A program made the translations under genes and the position numbers. A stretch of 64,000 bases of DNA from Sanghuangporus weigelae (Eukaryota; Basidiomycota; Agaricomycetes; Hymenochaetales; Hymenochaetaceae): positions 1,426,001-1,490,000 of the forward strand of contig CP137318.1 of NCBI GenBank assembly GCA_033182465.1. The letters are read 5' to 3'. Below the pieces are notes generated by a model. The model was not told the DNA's origin and did not search any database. It was given only the letters and a program-made list of their open reading frames with translations. Positions 21,963-33,010 of the stretch are shown piece by piece. Within the stretch, counting starts at the first letter, position 1, and each line of letters opens with the position of its first letter.

Positions 21963-23760
21963 TCACAGCAGATGTGTATGCTCATCAGCGACATCAGCCT
22001 GACGTCCTCTCCTCCACGCAAGATATGTATCCACAATCTTCTTCCGCATCCCGTTTACCGTTGAGCCGACTGGCGCATGTTGGTCCAAATTCATTTTGCG
22101 AAGGAATATTTCCGAAACCTTTTCAGTCCCGAACAATAGCCACGTAAAGATAACCGACAACCAGGGTCCGACCAGCGTATAGAACGTCCTCTTGTGAGCC
22201 GCCTCTCTTTCAAGGCCGATCGTGCGGACCCATGAACCAGGACCGACCTGGATAGCCTCGCCACCTCCCATCCCTCGTCCACCTACGCCGCTTATACCTT
22301 CTTCTCCACCATCACACCAAAGAACAGCGCTTCCTACTTCCTCCGCTCGCGCCTTTGCTTGCTCCCACATAGCCAGACCGATGCTAGATTGCCAGGTATG
22401 TGCTGGCCCAAGTATGAGCGATGGACGTTGTGGGAGTTTATTGAAAGGCATCGGATGCGCGAAATCCATGCAGATCGATGCCGTCATCGGGACACTGAGG
22501 AACTCGACGGCTTTACCTCGCGAATTCCGCCTCGTAACCAGCTGGTATTCGAACAACTCTGGTGGAGAAGAATATGATACCATAGAATTTGACTCAACGA
22601 CTATGGGCACCGTCAGATGTTAAATATCATCAGCACATCTAAATGGAACACCTACAAGGAACGAGATGTCGTTTGAAATATTCAAGCACGACTCCATCCT
22701 TGTCAATGAGCATGAAGCCATTCCGGAGCTTGTCACTCTGTCTCTCATCCATATGGTCCACGAATGAAACGCCAACGACAGATCCGCCCGCGCTTTTCGC
22801 GACTTTCTCGATCGCCTCGTTCTTCATCTGGTCTGAATCGAAGAACACTGCTCCTTCCGGCCAAAGAACAACTTTTGCAAGAGAGGTCAATGTCGTAGAT
22901 TCCTGCAAGAATTCATCGAAGGATGGAAGTCTCGTTTTGTTGCCAATGTATGGTAATGCGCATGCAACAGGCAGAGGCACAGTGGACTCCGAGTTGACTG
23001 GTGTAGGAATTTTCTTTTGTAAATACGAAGGTGCGGTTCCTATGCAGAGAAGAACGACTGTGCACAAAAGCCATGGATTTCTATCCGTTTTCTTCGGTCT
23101 GTTGATCTCCTCGTCACTGGTCGATATTAAAGAGCTCTCTGAGTCATCTTCGTCTTGATCGCTTGATGCCATAATCCATGCTGCCATCAATTCTGATAGA
23201 ACGACAGCCCATGCCGCAACTACCCAATCGATTCCCGTAGGGCCAAGTATAGGTCGAGTCCAACTATAACCGCCAACTCCTATCACCGGATTCCAGATGG
23301 CCAGATATCCCAACGGACTACTGGATGCAGCGATCAACAACACTGTCGACCATACCGTAGGGAAAAGGATGAACTGCGACCATTGACGTCGGCTGCTCGA
23401 GCGCAAGCTCATATCGAGCAGGATGGCGGCAATGATTAGGATGCTCGTGAGAAGCGTAAGCAAAAATAAAGATACGACGGCTGTAGATGTACGGAGCTCA
23501 GGAATCGCATCTATACATGTCCTTATGTTGGTAAGCGTAGTCGCTAAGGCGAGGCATACTGTAATCAGCGCGAGCTTGAATCCAGCATTCCTGCGACTGA
23601 TGACAACGATTACAAAAAGTCTCAATATCGCCAAGAGCAATACCAGAGGAAAGAAAGATGGTGAAACCTGTAAGGCAAAGAAGGCGAGAATAAACGTTGC
23701 GAGAAGGTAGATCGAGGTTGGATGGACAACTAGAACTCGCTGAGTGCCTTCAGGGAGCAT
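21963..23760 (-). CDS. Membrane carbon-nitrogen hydrolase resembling apolipoprotein N-acyltransferase (Lnt)
   Basis: Two exons (22656-23760 and 21963-22600) join across a 55-nt intron as KRHLVP/FVESNSM, giving 580 residues. The N-terminal half has about six to eight hydrophobic segments (for example LLATFILAFFALQV and LALITVCLALATTL). A nitrilase-fold domain follows with all three catalytic residues in place: Glu in VVLWPEGAVFF, Lys in FKRHLVPF and Cys in TASICMDFAHP. A last hydrophobic segment, LSVIFTWLLFG, lies near the C-terminus. This order matches bacterial Lnt, which moves an acyl chain from phospholipid to an amino group. Fungi lack bacterial-style lipoproteins, so the substrate here is unknown. 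Size is close to bacterial Lnt (about 510) plus a cytoplasmic loop rich in Asp/Ser. The gene diverges from the acyl-CoA-synthetase gene across about 520 bp. Confidence 0.88.
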
Positions 23761-24280
23761 TTCTGAAGCGGAAGTCGCGGACCTGATGGTAGTAGGAGTA
23801 GAGGACTTTTATAGATCCGATGTGACATAGAAGAGGGATGCTGCGCCCTCGAAGGAGGCAATGCCATCATTAGAAAGAACAAGAGGGCTAGGCCGTAACG
23901 CTTAGTCGAAGCTGATGAGACGGGAATATTGAGTCCTCATATTGAAGCTTATATTGGAGGCGTCTAAAGAAGCAGCGAACAGAACATAACATGTTCTCCT
24001 TGGGACTGTGAATGCTATGAAATGATTACTTACGGTGACTAAGATGAACGGGTTATTAGATATTCCCCATGGTGGTATTTGAAGGGAAGAAGAGATCCAA
24101 TCACACACGAGAGCGGCAGTTCTACTTATCCCCCCTCTCGCACTTCACGGTCACGCGGCAAAGTCCCACGCAATAGACTTCGGCCATATTATCACTTTCG
24201 ACTCGCTAGACACTGACCTATAAATTGGACCTCCAGTTCCCAAGCATGTTGGCTATTATTCCCCCCGTACTATCGTCCTG
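23761..24280. other. Divergent promoter region
   Basis: It lies between the start codons of the Lnt-like gene and the first acyl-activating enzyme. It contains no recognisable gene. I note no strong operator-like repeat in it. Confidence 0.5.
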
Positions 24281-26930
24281 ATGGTCGAGATCTGCTCGCC
24301 AGTTCCATGTCCTCCCATTCCGGACGATTTGACTGCCGTTCAGTTCTTGCTTGACTCCCATCACCCAACACGTCCTATTCGTACCGGAAACATTCCATGG
24401 CTCATTGAAGATAAGACAGGGAAGAAGATTGGGTTGGAAGAGGTGGATGCACACTACAAACTTATACCGTCGCATCCTGAAACTGGTCGTTCTAGATACG
24501 CCTTCGGACCCATGCACTGGCGAACGCGCTGCATACTCGATGGGGAGTCGGTATGTTTCACAACGTTGCCTATACTTATTACTTCGTGTTCATGCTTTCT
24601 TAGGTGAAGACGATGTCGGTGAGCTGCGGAGCTGAAGTGTCTTTGTTTTATCGCGTCACTCACCCTTTTCTAGTCTGTATTTTCTCTCCGAACCATGTCG
24701 GTAAGTCCAGCGTCGGGCGAATCGGGCATATAACTCCATGCATTGACGTTATTTGATGTAGATTATCCCGTTGCCATTTGGGCCACCCACAGACTCGGAG
24801 CGATTGCCTCGTCCGTCTTATCTCTCAAGATAATCTAATCTGTTAAATGACGCGTTTTCTGTTTAGATGCGCCAATCCGGCATACACCATCGAAGAACTT
24901 GTGCATCAGCTCAAAACCGCAAAAGCCTTCGTCCTCGTCTCTCATCCGGATAGTCTCGATACGGCTCTTTCCGCAGCTCGGCAGTCTGGTATCGCCGTGG
25001 ACCATATCATCCTTATGGACGAGCTTCGAGCCCCAAATCCGATACCTTTCCCGTCAGTTTCGGACCTTGTGAAGGAGGGATTAGCGCGACCATCTTCGTA
25101 TACAGAGAGAAAACTTAACCCGGGAGAAAGCAAGGCAAAACTCGCGTTCCTGAGCTTTTCTAGCGGGACAACAGGCCAACCGAAGGTCGAGCTAGACACT
25201 ATAACTTTTAAAGAAAATTCTAACGCGGCATCGTTCGAAGGCTGTCGCTATACCTCATTACGCTATAATCGCAAATATAATCCAGATGGCTGCACATCAC
25301 AAAGTGAATGAAGACTATACATCATGGGAGAACCGTCGCTTCCGGCCAGGAGATGTTGCGGTTGCCGGTGCGCATCATTTGTCTTTAACTGCTTGTAAAT
25401 ACTCATTTCTCGGAGCACAGTTCTCCCCTTCTTTCGTAAGCGATTCGCTCATGACAGCCTTCCTTTCTGAAACTGACTACTAGCTGATAAGATATATATG
25501 GATTGGTAGTCAATGTGAGTGGGCTGATGTTGACGAGAAACCAGTGATTGATGTCTTGCTTTCTAGATGCAATGGCTCTTATTCTCAGGTGTACGTTGAA
25601 GCGTATCAGTCCTTTATGCTGTTGTATTCATGACTCGTCCCCGTAGCTCACTCTCGTCGTCATTTCGAAGTTCAATTTCGTAGAATTCCTGAAGAGTATT
25701 GATAGATACAAGATTCAACATCTTCCGTGGGTCCATGGTCACCTCCAGCAAAGACCGATGAAAAGAAAGCTAACCCTTTTTCTTTTAGACTTGTTCCGCC
25801 TCAAGTCGTCTTGCTTTGTAAAGTACGCATTCTGGTTCGTTTTCGGTTAATTTGCTTACTTATTTACATTGTTTCTAGCATCCCGCTGTTAAAAATTATG
25901 ATCTATCCCACATTCGATTCTGCTTGTGTGGCGCGGCACCTTTATCACAAGAATTGACGGAACAACTCATCAAAGTCCTTCCCAATGCACAGGTTGGCCA
26001 AGGCTATGGTAAGTCGGCTGAATAGATCATCCGCCTCTGATTTCCCTTCCCCTCGATTTGCTTACTGACGAACTGGATCAACTGATCATCCGTTCTTAAA
26101 GGTATGACCGAAACATGCACGAGTATAGCTATGGTTCCCACCACGCAACGCATTGGAACTCTGGGAAGTGCCGGTCAGCTTCTGCCCGGATGTATTGCAC
26201 GGGTCGTGAAGGCCGATGGATCGTTGGCTGATTATGAAGAAGAAGGAGAACTGCATATCACTGGTCCGTCGATGGCCCTTAGATATACGAACAATGAGGA
26301 AGCGTATGTAGTTCTTTTTAAACATCCGGATCTCGAGCTCAGAAAATATGAAGTACGCGAGAAACATTTGTAGACGGGTGGGTGAAGACTGGAGATGAAG
26401 TTAAGTTCGCTAGGAACGGAGACCTCTTTATCGTTGATCGTTTGAAGGTATGAAAATTCATTATAATACTGTCCTTTATTGAGGACGTCCACCGCAGGAA
26501 ATCTTGAAAGTTCGCGGCTTCCAAGTGGCTCCTGCCGAGCTTGAGGGCCATTTGCTCGGCCATCCGGATGTGGTTGATGTCTGTGTCGTTGGAATACCGG
26601 ACGACTACAGTGGTGAAATTCCTTTGGCTTTTGTCATGCTGGAGGCTGCTGCTGCTGCACGAGCGAAAAGCAGTCCGGCCGAGGCCACCAACATCAAGGA
26701 ATCTATCAAGAAGGTAGGGAATATACATTTACTTTTGCCTGATCTTGACGACTGACTTGATCGTGCCGTAGCATGTTTCCGACGCCAAGGTGCAATACAA
26801 GTGGCTAAAGGGTGGCGTAGAGTTCGTTGATTCCATTCCGAAGAATCCTAGCGGGAAGCTACTGCGGCGCGTAATGCGCGATCAAGCCAGGGAATTAGTC
26901 GCTAAACGTGGTGTAAAGTCGAAGCTCTGA
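24281..26930 (+). CDS. Peroxisomal acyl-CoA synthetase / 4-coumarate-CoA ligase-like enzyme, copy A
   Basis: This is an adenylate-forming (ANL superfamily) enzyme that would activate a carboxylic acid with ATP and pass it to CoA. The P-loop is FLSFSSGTTGQPK (about 25155-25186). Others are GQGYGMTETC (about 26003-26116), the hinge-region TGDEVKF/LFIVDRLKE and the catalytic-lysine motif NPSGKLLRR (about 26848-26874). The C-terminus is SKL, a type 1 peroxisomal targeting signal. About 13 exons are present, several under 40 nt, such as VNEDD-like GEDDV at about 24604-24618. The joined product is near 570 residues. The usual glycine in the GYxN motif before the hinge is Arg here (MALRYTNNEEA). Every intron I tested is GT-AG and in phase, so the gene looks intact. 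Copy B follows on the same strand. The substrate cannot be read from sequence; aromatic or medium-chain acids are plausible. Confidence 0.92.
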
Positions 26931-27309
26931 GTAAACGTTATAAATGATCTTATATCTTGATCCGTCTACAAGGACAGGGGATGTCAGGACCGGACACATC
27001 ATATAATTTATCTTGGATATTTTCCAGACTTTGACGATGCTCACGTTCAGTATGAAGGCATGAAGAAATGTCGCACCTGAGAAAGCCGTAAATAGAAAAG
27101 CGGCTAATAATTCTTCAAGAGTCTAAGTAACTTACAATGTGTTCCGTTCCGATATGGAAGCGTTGATTGGGTAACTGTGAACTGAACTTCGGACCCTTCC
27201 TTGCCTACGCAACGGTCAGCTGGCATGACTGCTGTGGTCTTCTGGACAATTCTTATAAATTCGCTTTCAAGATGCTTGGTCTTGGACTTTCTTTGTTCTG
27301 TATCGCACT
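26931..27309. other. Spacer between the tandem paralogues
   Basis: A 379-bp gap probably holds the terminator of copy A and promoter of copy B. No gene is seen. Confidence 0.5.
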
Positions 27310-29956
27310 ATGGAATTCCGCTCTTCCATACCCTGTCCAGCAATCCCGGATGACTTGACGATTGCTCAGTTTATGCTCGATGCTCAGCATCCAATACGAC
27401 CTGTGCGCACTGAAAATGTCCCTTGGCTCATAGAAGAAAGCACGGGACGAAGTGTCGGTTTTGAGGAGGCACGTCTATAGAATCCTCCTCTTTCGCGGTA
27501 TCAAACTCAGGTGTTTATTTTATACATCATGTAGTTGCGCTCTCGGACGTATGGACTGGCTAACGCGATGCACATGCGATGGGGAATCGGTCAGTCTTCG
27601 AGAGCAGTGACGTGAGATGACAAACTCACGTTATATGCAGGCGAGGACGACGTTGGTGGGTACTAAAACATCCGAGCCATGCGATACACTTACCGTCGCC
27701 TAGTCTGTATTTTCTCACCGAACCATGTTGGTAAGTGTTCGAACGTGTCCGCTGAGCTTTACTTTTGATTGACAAGTCTCTTCTTCTGAAGATTATCCTG
27801 TTACTATTTGGGCCGCCCATAGACTGGGAGCAATCGTATCGTTTGTATCTTCCTTTTGAGTTTGTCTATGAGTTGATTTATTTTCTTCGCTCAGATGTGC
27901 CAATCCAACCTATACAACCGACGAATTTATATATCAAATCACCACCGCGAAAGCAACGGTGCTAGCCGTACACTCGGACAGTCTTCCTACAGCTCTCGCT
28001 GCGTCACGAAAAGCTGGCCTCGTAGAAAACCGTATCTTCGTTATGGATGAATTCAAAGCCAGTAACCCGTTTCCGTTTCCCACAATTTCTTCTCTTGTAA
28101 AGGAAGGATTATCGAAACCACATTACTTCAAAGAACGAAAGCTCTCTCCCGGTGAGGGAAAGTCAAAGCTTGCATTCCTCAGCTTTTCCAGCGGAACAAC
28201 AGGGAAACCAAAGGTTTTAATCTGATTATATCATGCACCACATGTTCCCTAATATCGACATTCTAGGCTACTGCCATTTCACACTACTCTTTGATTGCCA
28301 ATGGATTGCAGGTAGCCGCACTCAACAGAGTGAATGAAGACTATGCACCCTGGGATAAGCGTCGTTTCCGACCGGGGGACGTGGTTTTGGGTGGTGTGTA
28401 TCTATTTTTGTTTGTCCTGAATCTTTCTGAATTATGCGTAATCCAGTACTTCCATTTTTCCGTGAGCTTGTTCATTGTCAATTTGCGCTCATGTCTGATA
28501 TGTCTTTAGATATTTATGGACTAACCGTGATTGTACGTGTCTTCACGTACAAAACGTTCGGAACGAAGCAATAACTTTTTATTGACCATTAGCTAAACGC
28601 TTTGCTATTTGTCGGCGTGAGTAATAATTACACTCTCTTTATCGGAATTCGATGCGAGTCATCGATTCGATTACTAGCTCACTGTGGTCGTAGTACCGAA
28701 ATTCAACCTAGAAGGATTTCTGCGAACCGTGGATAGATTTAAGATTACACATCTTCTGTAAGTATGTTGACTTGTTTTCTTGAAGTACTGAACGAATCTA
28801 TTTGAACAGCCTTGTCCCACCTCAAATCGTTTTGCTTTGCAAGGTAGAGTAGTTGAGCTCACTCCATGAATGCAGTTTATTGACTTTTAACTAGCATCCA
28901 TTGGTGAAGAAGTATGATCTGTCGCATATACGTTACGTTATTAGCGGCGCTGCACCCTTGTCAAAAGAGCTGACGCTGCAGCTTGTCAAAATACTACCTA
29001 ATGCCGAAATCGGACAGGGATACGGTAAGTTATACTACTTGACTTTCGATGGCTTCCCCATCTCGTCAATTGGACGGCACCGCTGCATTCATCCATAATT
29101 TGGCTGTTCGAACACTGATATCTGGATTGATAGGGATGACGGAAGGTGCGATTTCCATGTTCCCCGTCAGCCAACGGATTGGTACCCTCGGTAGTGTCGG
29201 TCAGCTTCAACCTGGGACCGTAGCCCGAGTCCGTAAGGCTGATGGATCCTTTGCTGGTTATGAGGAAGAGGGGGAAATAGAAGTCAAAGGTCCCCAGCTA
29301 GCACTGGGATACACGAATGATGAAAAGGCGTAAGTGAATCTTTCCTCCAGTTCGACTATTTCATGTTCACTAAAATATGTAGTACTCGCGAGACCTTTGT
29401 AGATGGTTGGTTGAGGACTGGTGATGAGGTTAAATTTGCAAAAAATGGCGATTTATTTATCGTGGACCGGTTGAAGGTGAGATTACTCGGCATTCTCTTC
29501 GACACTCGATATTCATATATTTTGTGATAGGAACTTATCAAAGTCAGAGGCTACCAAGTTGCGCCGGCTGAACTCGAGGGCCATATTCTGGATCACTCGG
29601 ATGTGGCAGATGTATGCGTCGTCGGGGTACCAGATGATTATAGCGGCGAACTTCCTTTTGCCTTTGTTGTATTGCAGCCGCATGCCACAGCCAGGGCGAA
29701 GCAAGATGCCACAGAAGCAGAAAAGATCAAACAGTCTATTATGAAGGTAATGCAAATCGGCATAGTTCACTTTTGTCCAATTACTTATGATGTTTATCAG
29801 CACGTCTCTGACGCCAAGATAAAGTATAAATGGCTTAGTAGTGTGGACTTTGTTGACGCTGTAGAAAAGAGCCCAAGTGGAAAGCTGCTTCGTCGTATCA
29901 TGCGCGACAAAGCGGTTAAAATTGTTAGGAACCGAGGTGTAAGATCGAAGCTCTGA
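27310..29956 (+). CDS. Peroxisomal acyl-CoA synthetase / 4-coumarate-CoA ligase-like enzyme, copy B
   Basis: This is a tandem paralogue of copy A with the same exon plan. The N-terminus reads MEFRSSIPCPAIPDDLTIAQ. The P-loop is FLSFSSGTTGKPK (about 28180-28213). It then has ISGAAPLSKE, GQGYGMTEG, LALGYTNDEKA (with the usual Gly), TGDEVKFAKNG/LFIVDRLKE and the lysine motif SPSGKLLRR (about 29872-29898). It also ends in SKL, so peroxisomal import is expected. The first intron (27469-27534) appears to start with GC rather than GT (GAGGAG/GCACGT). Copy A has GT at the same site, and both rejoin in phase to the LRxRTxxLANAM segment. If this GC donor is not used, the product would stop after about 55 residues. 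The other introns are GT-AG. Substrate unknown. A decayed MFS exporter gene lies 300 bp downstream. Confidence 0.9.
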
Positions 29957-30256
29957 GTCCACGGTCCGCACTTCTTTGTTTGTACATCTGTGTAGTGCGG
30001 TGTTGCCCCTTTGCTTATGTAACTATTTGCCTATATCTTCTTATGTCGCTCTGATTGGACTCGATTCGGTTCTGAGTCTGAGGTTGGTTCTTGAGACATG
30101 AATACAGCTACTTATCTGTGCCACAAGTGGCACCGCTTGGCTATTTTCTAATCTTTACTTGCTCGGGCCAGATATCCGTTGGTTTTCTTTTGAGCGAATG
30201 GCCTGCAAAGATGCTGTTTCAACGACGACGCTCATTCCTGCAACTTCGCCAGTACT
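29957..30256. other. Spacer before the MFS pseudogene
   Basis: A 300-bp gap with no recognisable gene. Confidence 0.5.
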
Positions 30257-31340
30257 ATGTCTGAGTACTACACGTCACTACTTCAGAATGGACACCATCC
30301 AGATCCGTATGCTCGTTTTAATCCCGCACGAAAGAAAATCATCGCTTTTATTGCATGTTTGACTGGTCTTATCCCTCGTAAGTCGTATCCGATGCTCCAT
30401 TTTCTATACTCAAATTTGACCTGTTCGGTTTGCAGTTTTCGTGTCAGGCTCTTTTGTTCCGTCGATTCCTCAGATTGTGATAGACTTACACTCGACAGCG
30501 CCTATCATCAAGTGACCTTTTCTGCCAATTTGACACCTCATTCATATAATATCTTCTCAATAGCCTTGCTGTCGGACTATCTATCTTCACGGTCTCCTGC
30601 ACAAGTCTTTTTTGGCAACATATTCCAGCTACTGTAAGTATTCTGAGAGCTCAGTATTATTACTACAGATACTTATGAATCGATGTAGACGGTCGTCGGC
30701 CAATTTATCTTGTGTCCCTTCCAGTACTGTGCCTTGGGTCCTTAGGTGTGAGCGTTCCGGGTTTGATGGCGTTCCGTGTCGTGCAGGCCTTTGGGTCTTC
30801 CGTTGAAATGACTGCCGGGACAAGAGTAGTCGCCGATACTTTATAGACTAGAAGAACGCGGTACAGCTATGGGTATATTCCTTGCGGTAGGTACTCCTAA
30901 TAGGCGCGGCGGTGCCAGCAGCGCATATAGTTAAGCTTTATTTTGCAGGCGGCACTTATTGATCCAGCTTTGGTTCCATTGGCGGGAGGGATCGCCGCGC
31001 ATTATTATACCTGGAGGCACATGCATTACACCGTATTAACGTTCGGACTATCAGTCTTTTTCCTTGTCCTGTTTTTCTTGCCGGAAACTAGTCATCCTGG
31101 AGACATTGAAAAGGCAAATCCTAATTCGAGGCGACTCGTTTGGCTCAATCCGTTCCGAAGCCTATGGCTCCTTCAAAGTCCAAATATTTTGGCTATGGTA
31201 AGCGGTATGGGCTGCGGAAGGAAACTACAACTCATTCTTCAACAGACTTACGCAGGAACCTCCATCCTGCTTACCGACTACGGTCTGTTCCACCAGAATC
31301 TGTATGCGTGGCCATAATACTGACTGGATTTGTTCATAGT

Positions 31341-31348
31341 TCTCTTAG
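31341..31348. repeat. Left target-site duplication of the MITE
   Basis: TCTCTTAG, identical to the copy at 31978-31985. Before insertion it was part of the transporter codons CTC TTA G. Confidence 0.9.
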
Positions 31349-31977
31349 TAGGGCTCCGACCGTATGCGTATAACCCGTATACGGGCTGTCCGTATACGGG
31401 TACGGCCGTATCCGTATGACACAATAAGAGCAAAATATACGGGCCGTATATATGCGGCCGTATCCGTATTCAAAGGTTTAAAAATTTGACGTTTACGGCT
31501 TATACGCCGTATACGGGAGCTGAGGTCCCGTGTCTCCCGGTAGCATAGAATTAGGTATATTTTATGCCATTTTTGGTGATTTGGTAGATCACTTACTTGA
31601 AAAATATATTCCCGGGCTACCAAAGTGAGGAAGGTACTATACAGTACTGTTCCCACGCATCTCCTTTCTATTGCGGTCCACTGAATTTGCCTCAGACTCC
31701 GCTGCGCCCTTCCTGGCAGGGGTGAACAACCTGAAAGTGCTGTATTTGCGCTATGTAAGGTCCAGATAACTCGAAATGAACAAGTTCAACTCATTTTATT
31801 TCCATTCTACAGTTTCTGCTCTGTAACTGCCGTATACGGCGTATTCCCCGTATACGGGCTGTCCGTATCCGTATATCGGTCTGGTGTGCCATATATACGG
31901 GCGTATATATACGCCCGTATCCGTATGAAGCTTCTTTTATACGGCCGTACCCGTATACGGATACGGTCGGAGCCCTA
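31349..31977. mobile_element. hAT-like MITE, 629 bp, non-autonomous
   Basis: The ends are perfect inverted repeats for 17 bases, TAGGGCTCCGACCGTAT, and then continue imperfectly. The element is flanked by the exact 8-bp direct repeat TCTCTTAG (31341-31348 and 31978-31985). An 8-bp target duplication with ends of the TAGGG/CAGGG type is the hallmark of the hAT superfamily. There is no transposase frame inside. Six copies of the palindrome CCGTATACGG (31375, 31390, 31507, 31830, 31848 and 31951), plus many CGTAT and ATACG motifs, crowd the two subterminal regions. They could be transposase-binding repeats. The intact duplication and near-perfect ends suggest a fairly young insertion. Confidence 0.9.
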
Positions 31978-31985
31978 TCTCTTAG
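31978..31985. repeat. Right target-site duplication of the MITE
   Basis: TCTCTTAG, identical to the copy at 31341-31348. Confidence 0.9.
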
Positions 31986-33000
31986 TAGTATTAGCGTATA
32001 CCATCGTGCATGGCTTTCTTATCGCCAGATAGGATACACTCACAGCTACAAATAGGGTGTGCGTTACGATATCACTAATGAAGCTCTGGTCGGTGCATGC
32101 TTTCTTCCAAATGGGCTTGGCAATTTAAGTAAGTTGCTCCGACGTATTTCCGATAAAATCCTTGTCAAATGGTGTAAACGAAGGCACGGAGTCTGGGTTC
32201 CCGAAGATCGATTACGGGGTACTCTGGTTGGCGACGCGATAATGGTCCCAATGTCAATCCTATCTTCCGATATTACCAAGCGCTATGTATCTGGAAGGAT
32301 TGGTGTCGTCCTCAACCTCGTCTTCCTCTTCTTCAATGGTCTTGGGGGTGAGTTGAACGAATGCATTCATCGTTAGATACATACAATCGACTTAGTCCTC
32401 AGTCCGTCTACTGCGTATACTGTGGATATAGTGCATTCGTGTAGCGCAGAAGCTATGGCCTCAACGACACACTTTCCGTCAAGAGAAATATATCTGAATC
32501 TAACCTCTTGAATTAGTGGGATGCGTGGAACGCTACTTGCATCAGCCACCACAGCCATACTACCTTTTATTGAGTCCTGAGGTGTGCCGTATACTGACAC
32601 CATTGCTGCGTCCTTGGCACTCTCTAGATCATTGTAGGAAGTTGTTGCTTTGTTTATGACTCCATATCTAAGTGATATTCATAGGGTAATATGGGTGCTC
32701 ATCAACTACGGGGATCGCATGCGAGCTTGGAAAGATATGGGATACTCAACTATAGAAAGCGCGTAGAGAAGAACTGAACTTTTGTGTTGTCTCAGTCCAT
32801 CCATGAGGAAGGAATGACTCGTTTAAATGTCCATAGAATGCCAAATAGAAATCACGAACGGAGCCGCTCTCAAACATTGTTTTGGTTGGCAGGAGTACGT
32901 AGAACGAGTCTTGCTTCTTTCAGAGTCGCCGATTGTTCTGTTCTGACCTCAAAAAGTAAAACAATATTGTTTCCATATTTATAGATATAAACCCACAGAT

Positions 33001-33006
33001 AAAAAA
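33001..33006 (-). terminator. RNA polymerase III terminator of the tRNA
   Basis: Six T on the minus strand lie five bases after the tRNA 3' end. Confidence 0.85.
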
Positions 33007-33010
33007 GCAA

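Larger units (their letters stand above)
30257..32766 (+). pseudogene. Decayed DHA1-family MFS transporter broken by a MITE
   Basis: The pieces match fungal 12-TM drug:H+ antiporters of the Qdr/Dtr type: FVSGSFVPSIPQIVIDLHS, LSIFTVSCTSLFWQHIP, GRRPIYLVSLPVLCLG, LEERGTAMGIFLA, VLFFLPETSHPGD, TSILLTDY, ITNEALVGACFLPNGLGN, AYTVDIVHSCSAEAMAS and YGDRMRAWKDMGYST at the end. A 629-bp MITE sits inside the coding exon that would read LLTDYVLLV. Independently, one extra base near 30840 breaks the frame before the LEERGTAMG segment, and TGA at 32578-32580 stands where a sense codon (probably Trp) is expected. A frame mismatch at the intron before GRRP (about 30640-30690) may be a further lesion. The gene is therefore dead in this sequence. 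Its position next to two acyl-activating enzymes suggests a former export function for a related compound (inference). Confidence 0.87.

Noticed and set aside
31140-31373. 77-codon open frame overlapping the left end of the MITE
   Set aside because: It is an out-of-frame reading of the transporter exon running into the element, not a transposase.
24281-32766. A complete secondary-metabolite gene cluster
   Set aside because: There is no polyketide synthase, non-ribosomal peptide synthetase, terpene synthase or P450 nearby. Two ligases and one dead exporter are too few.
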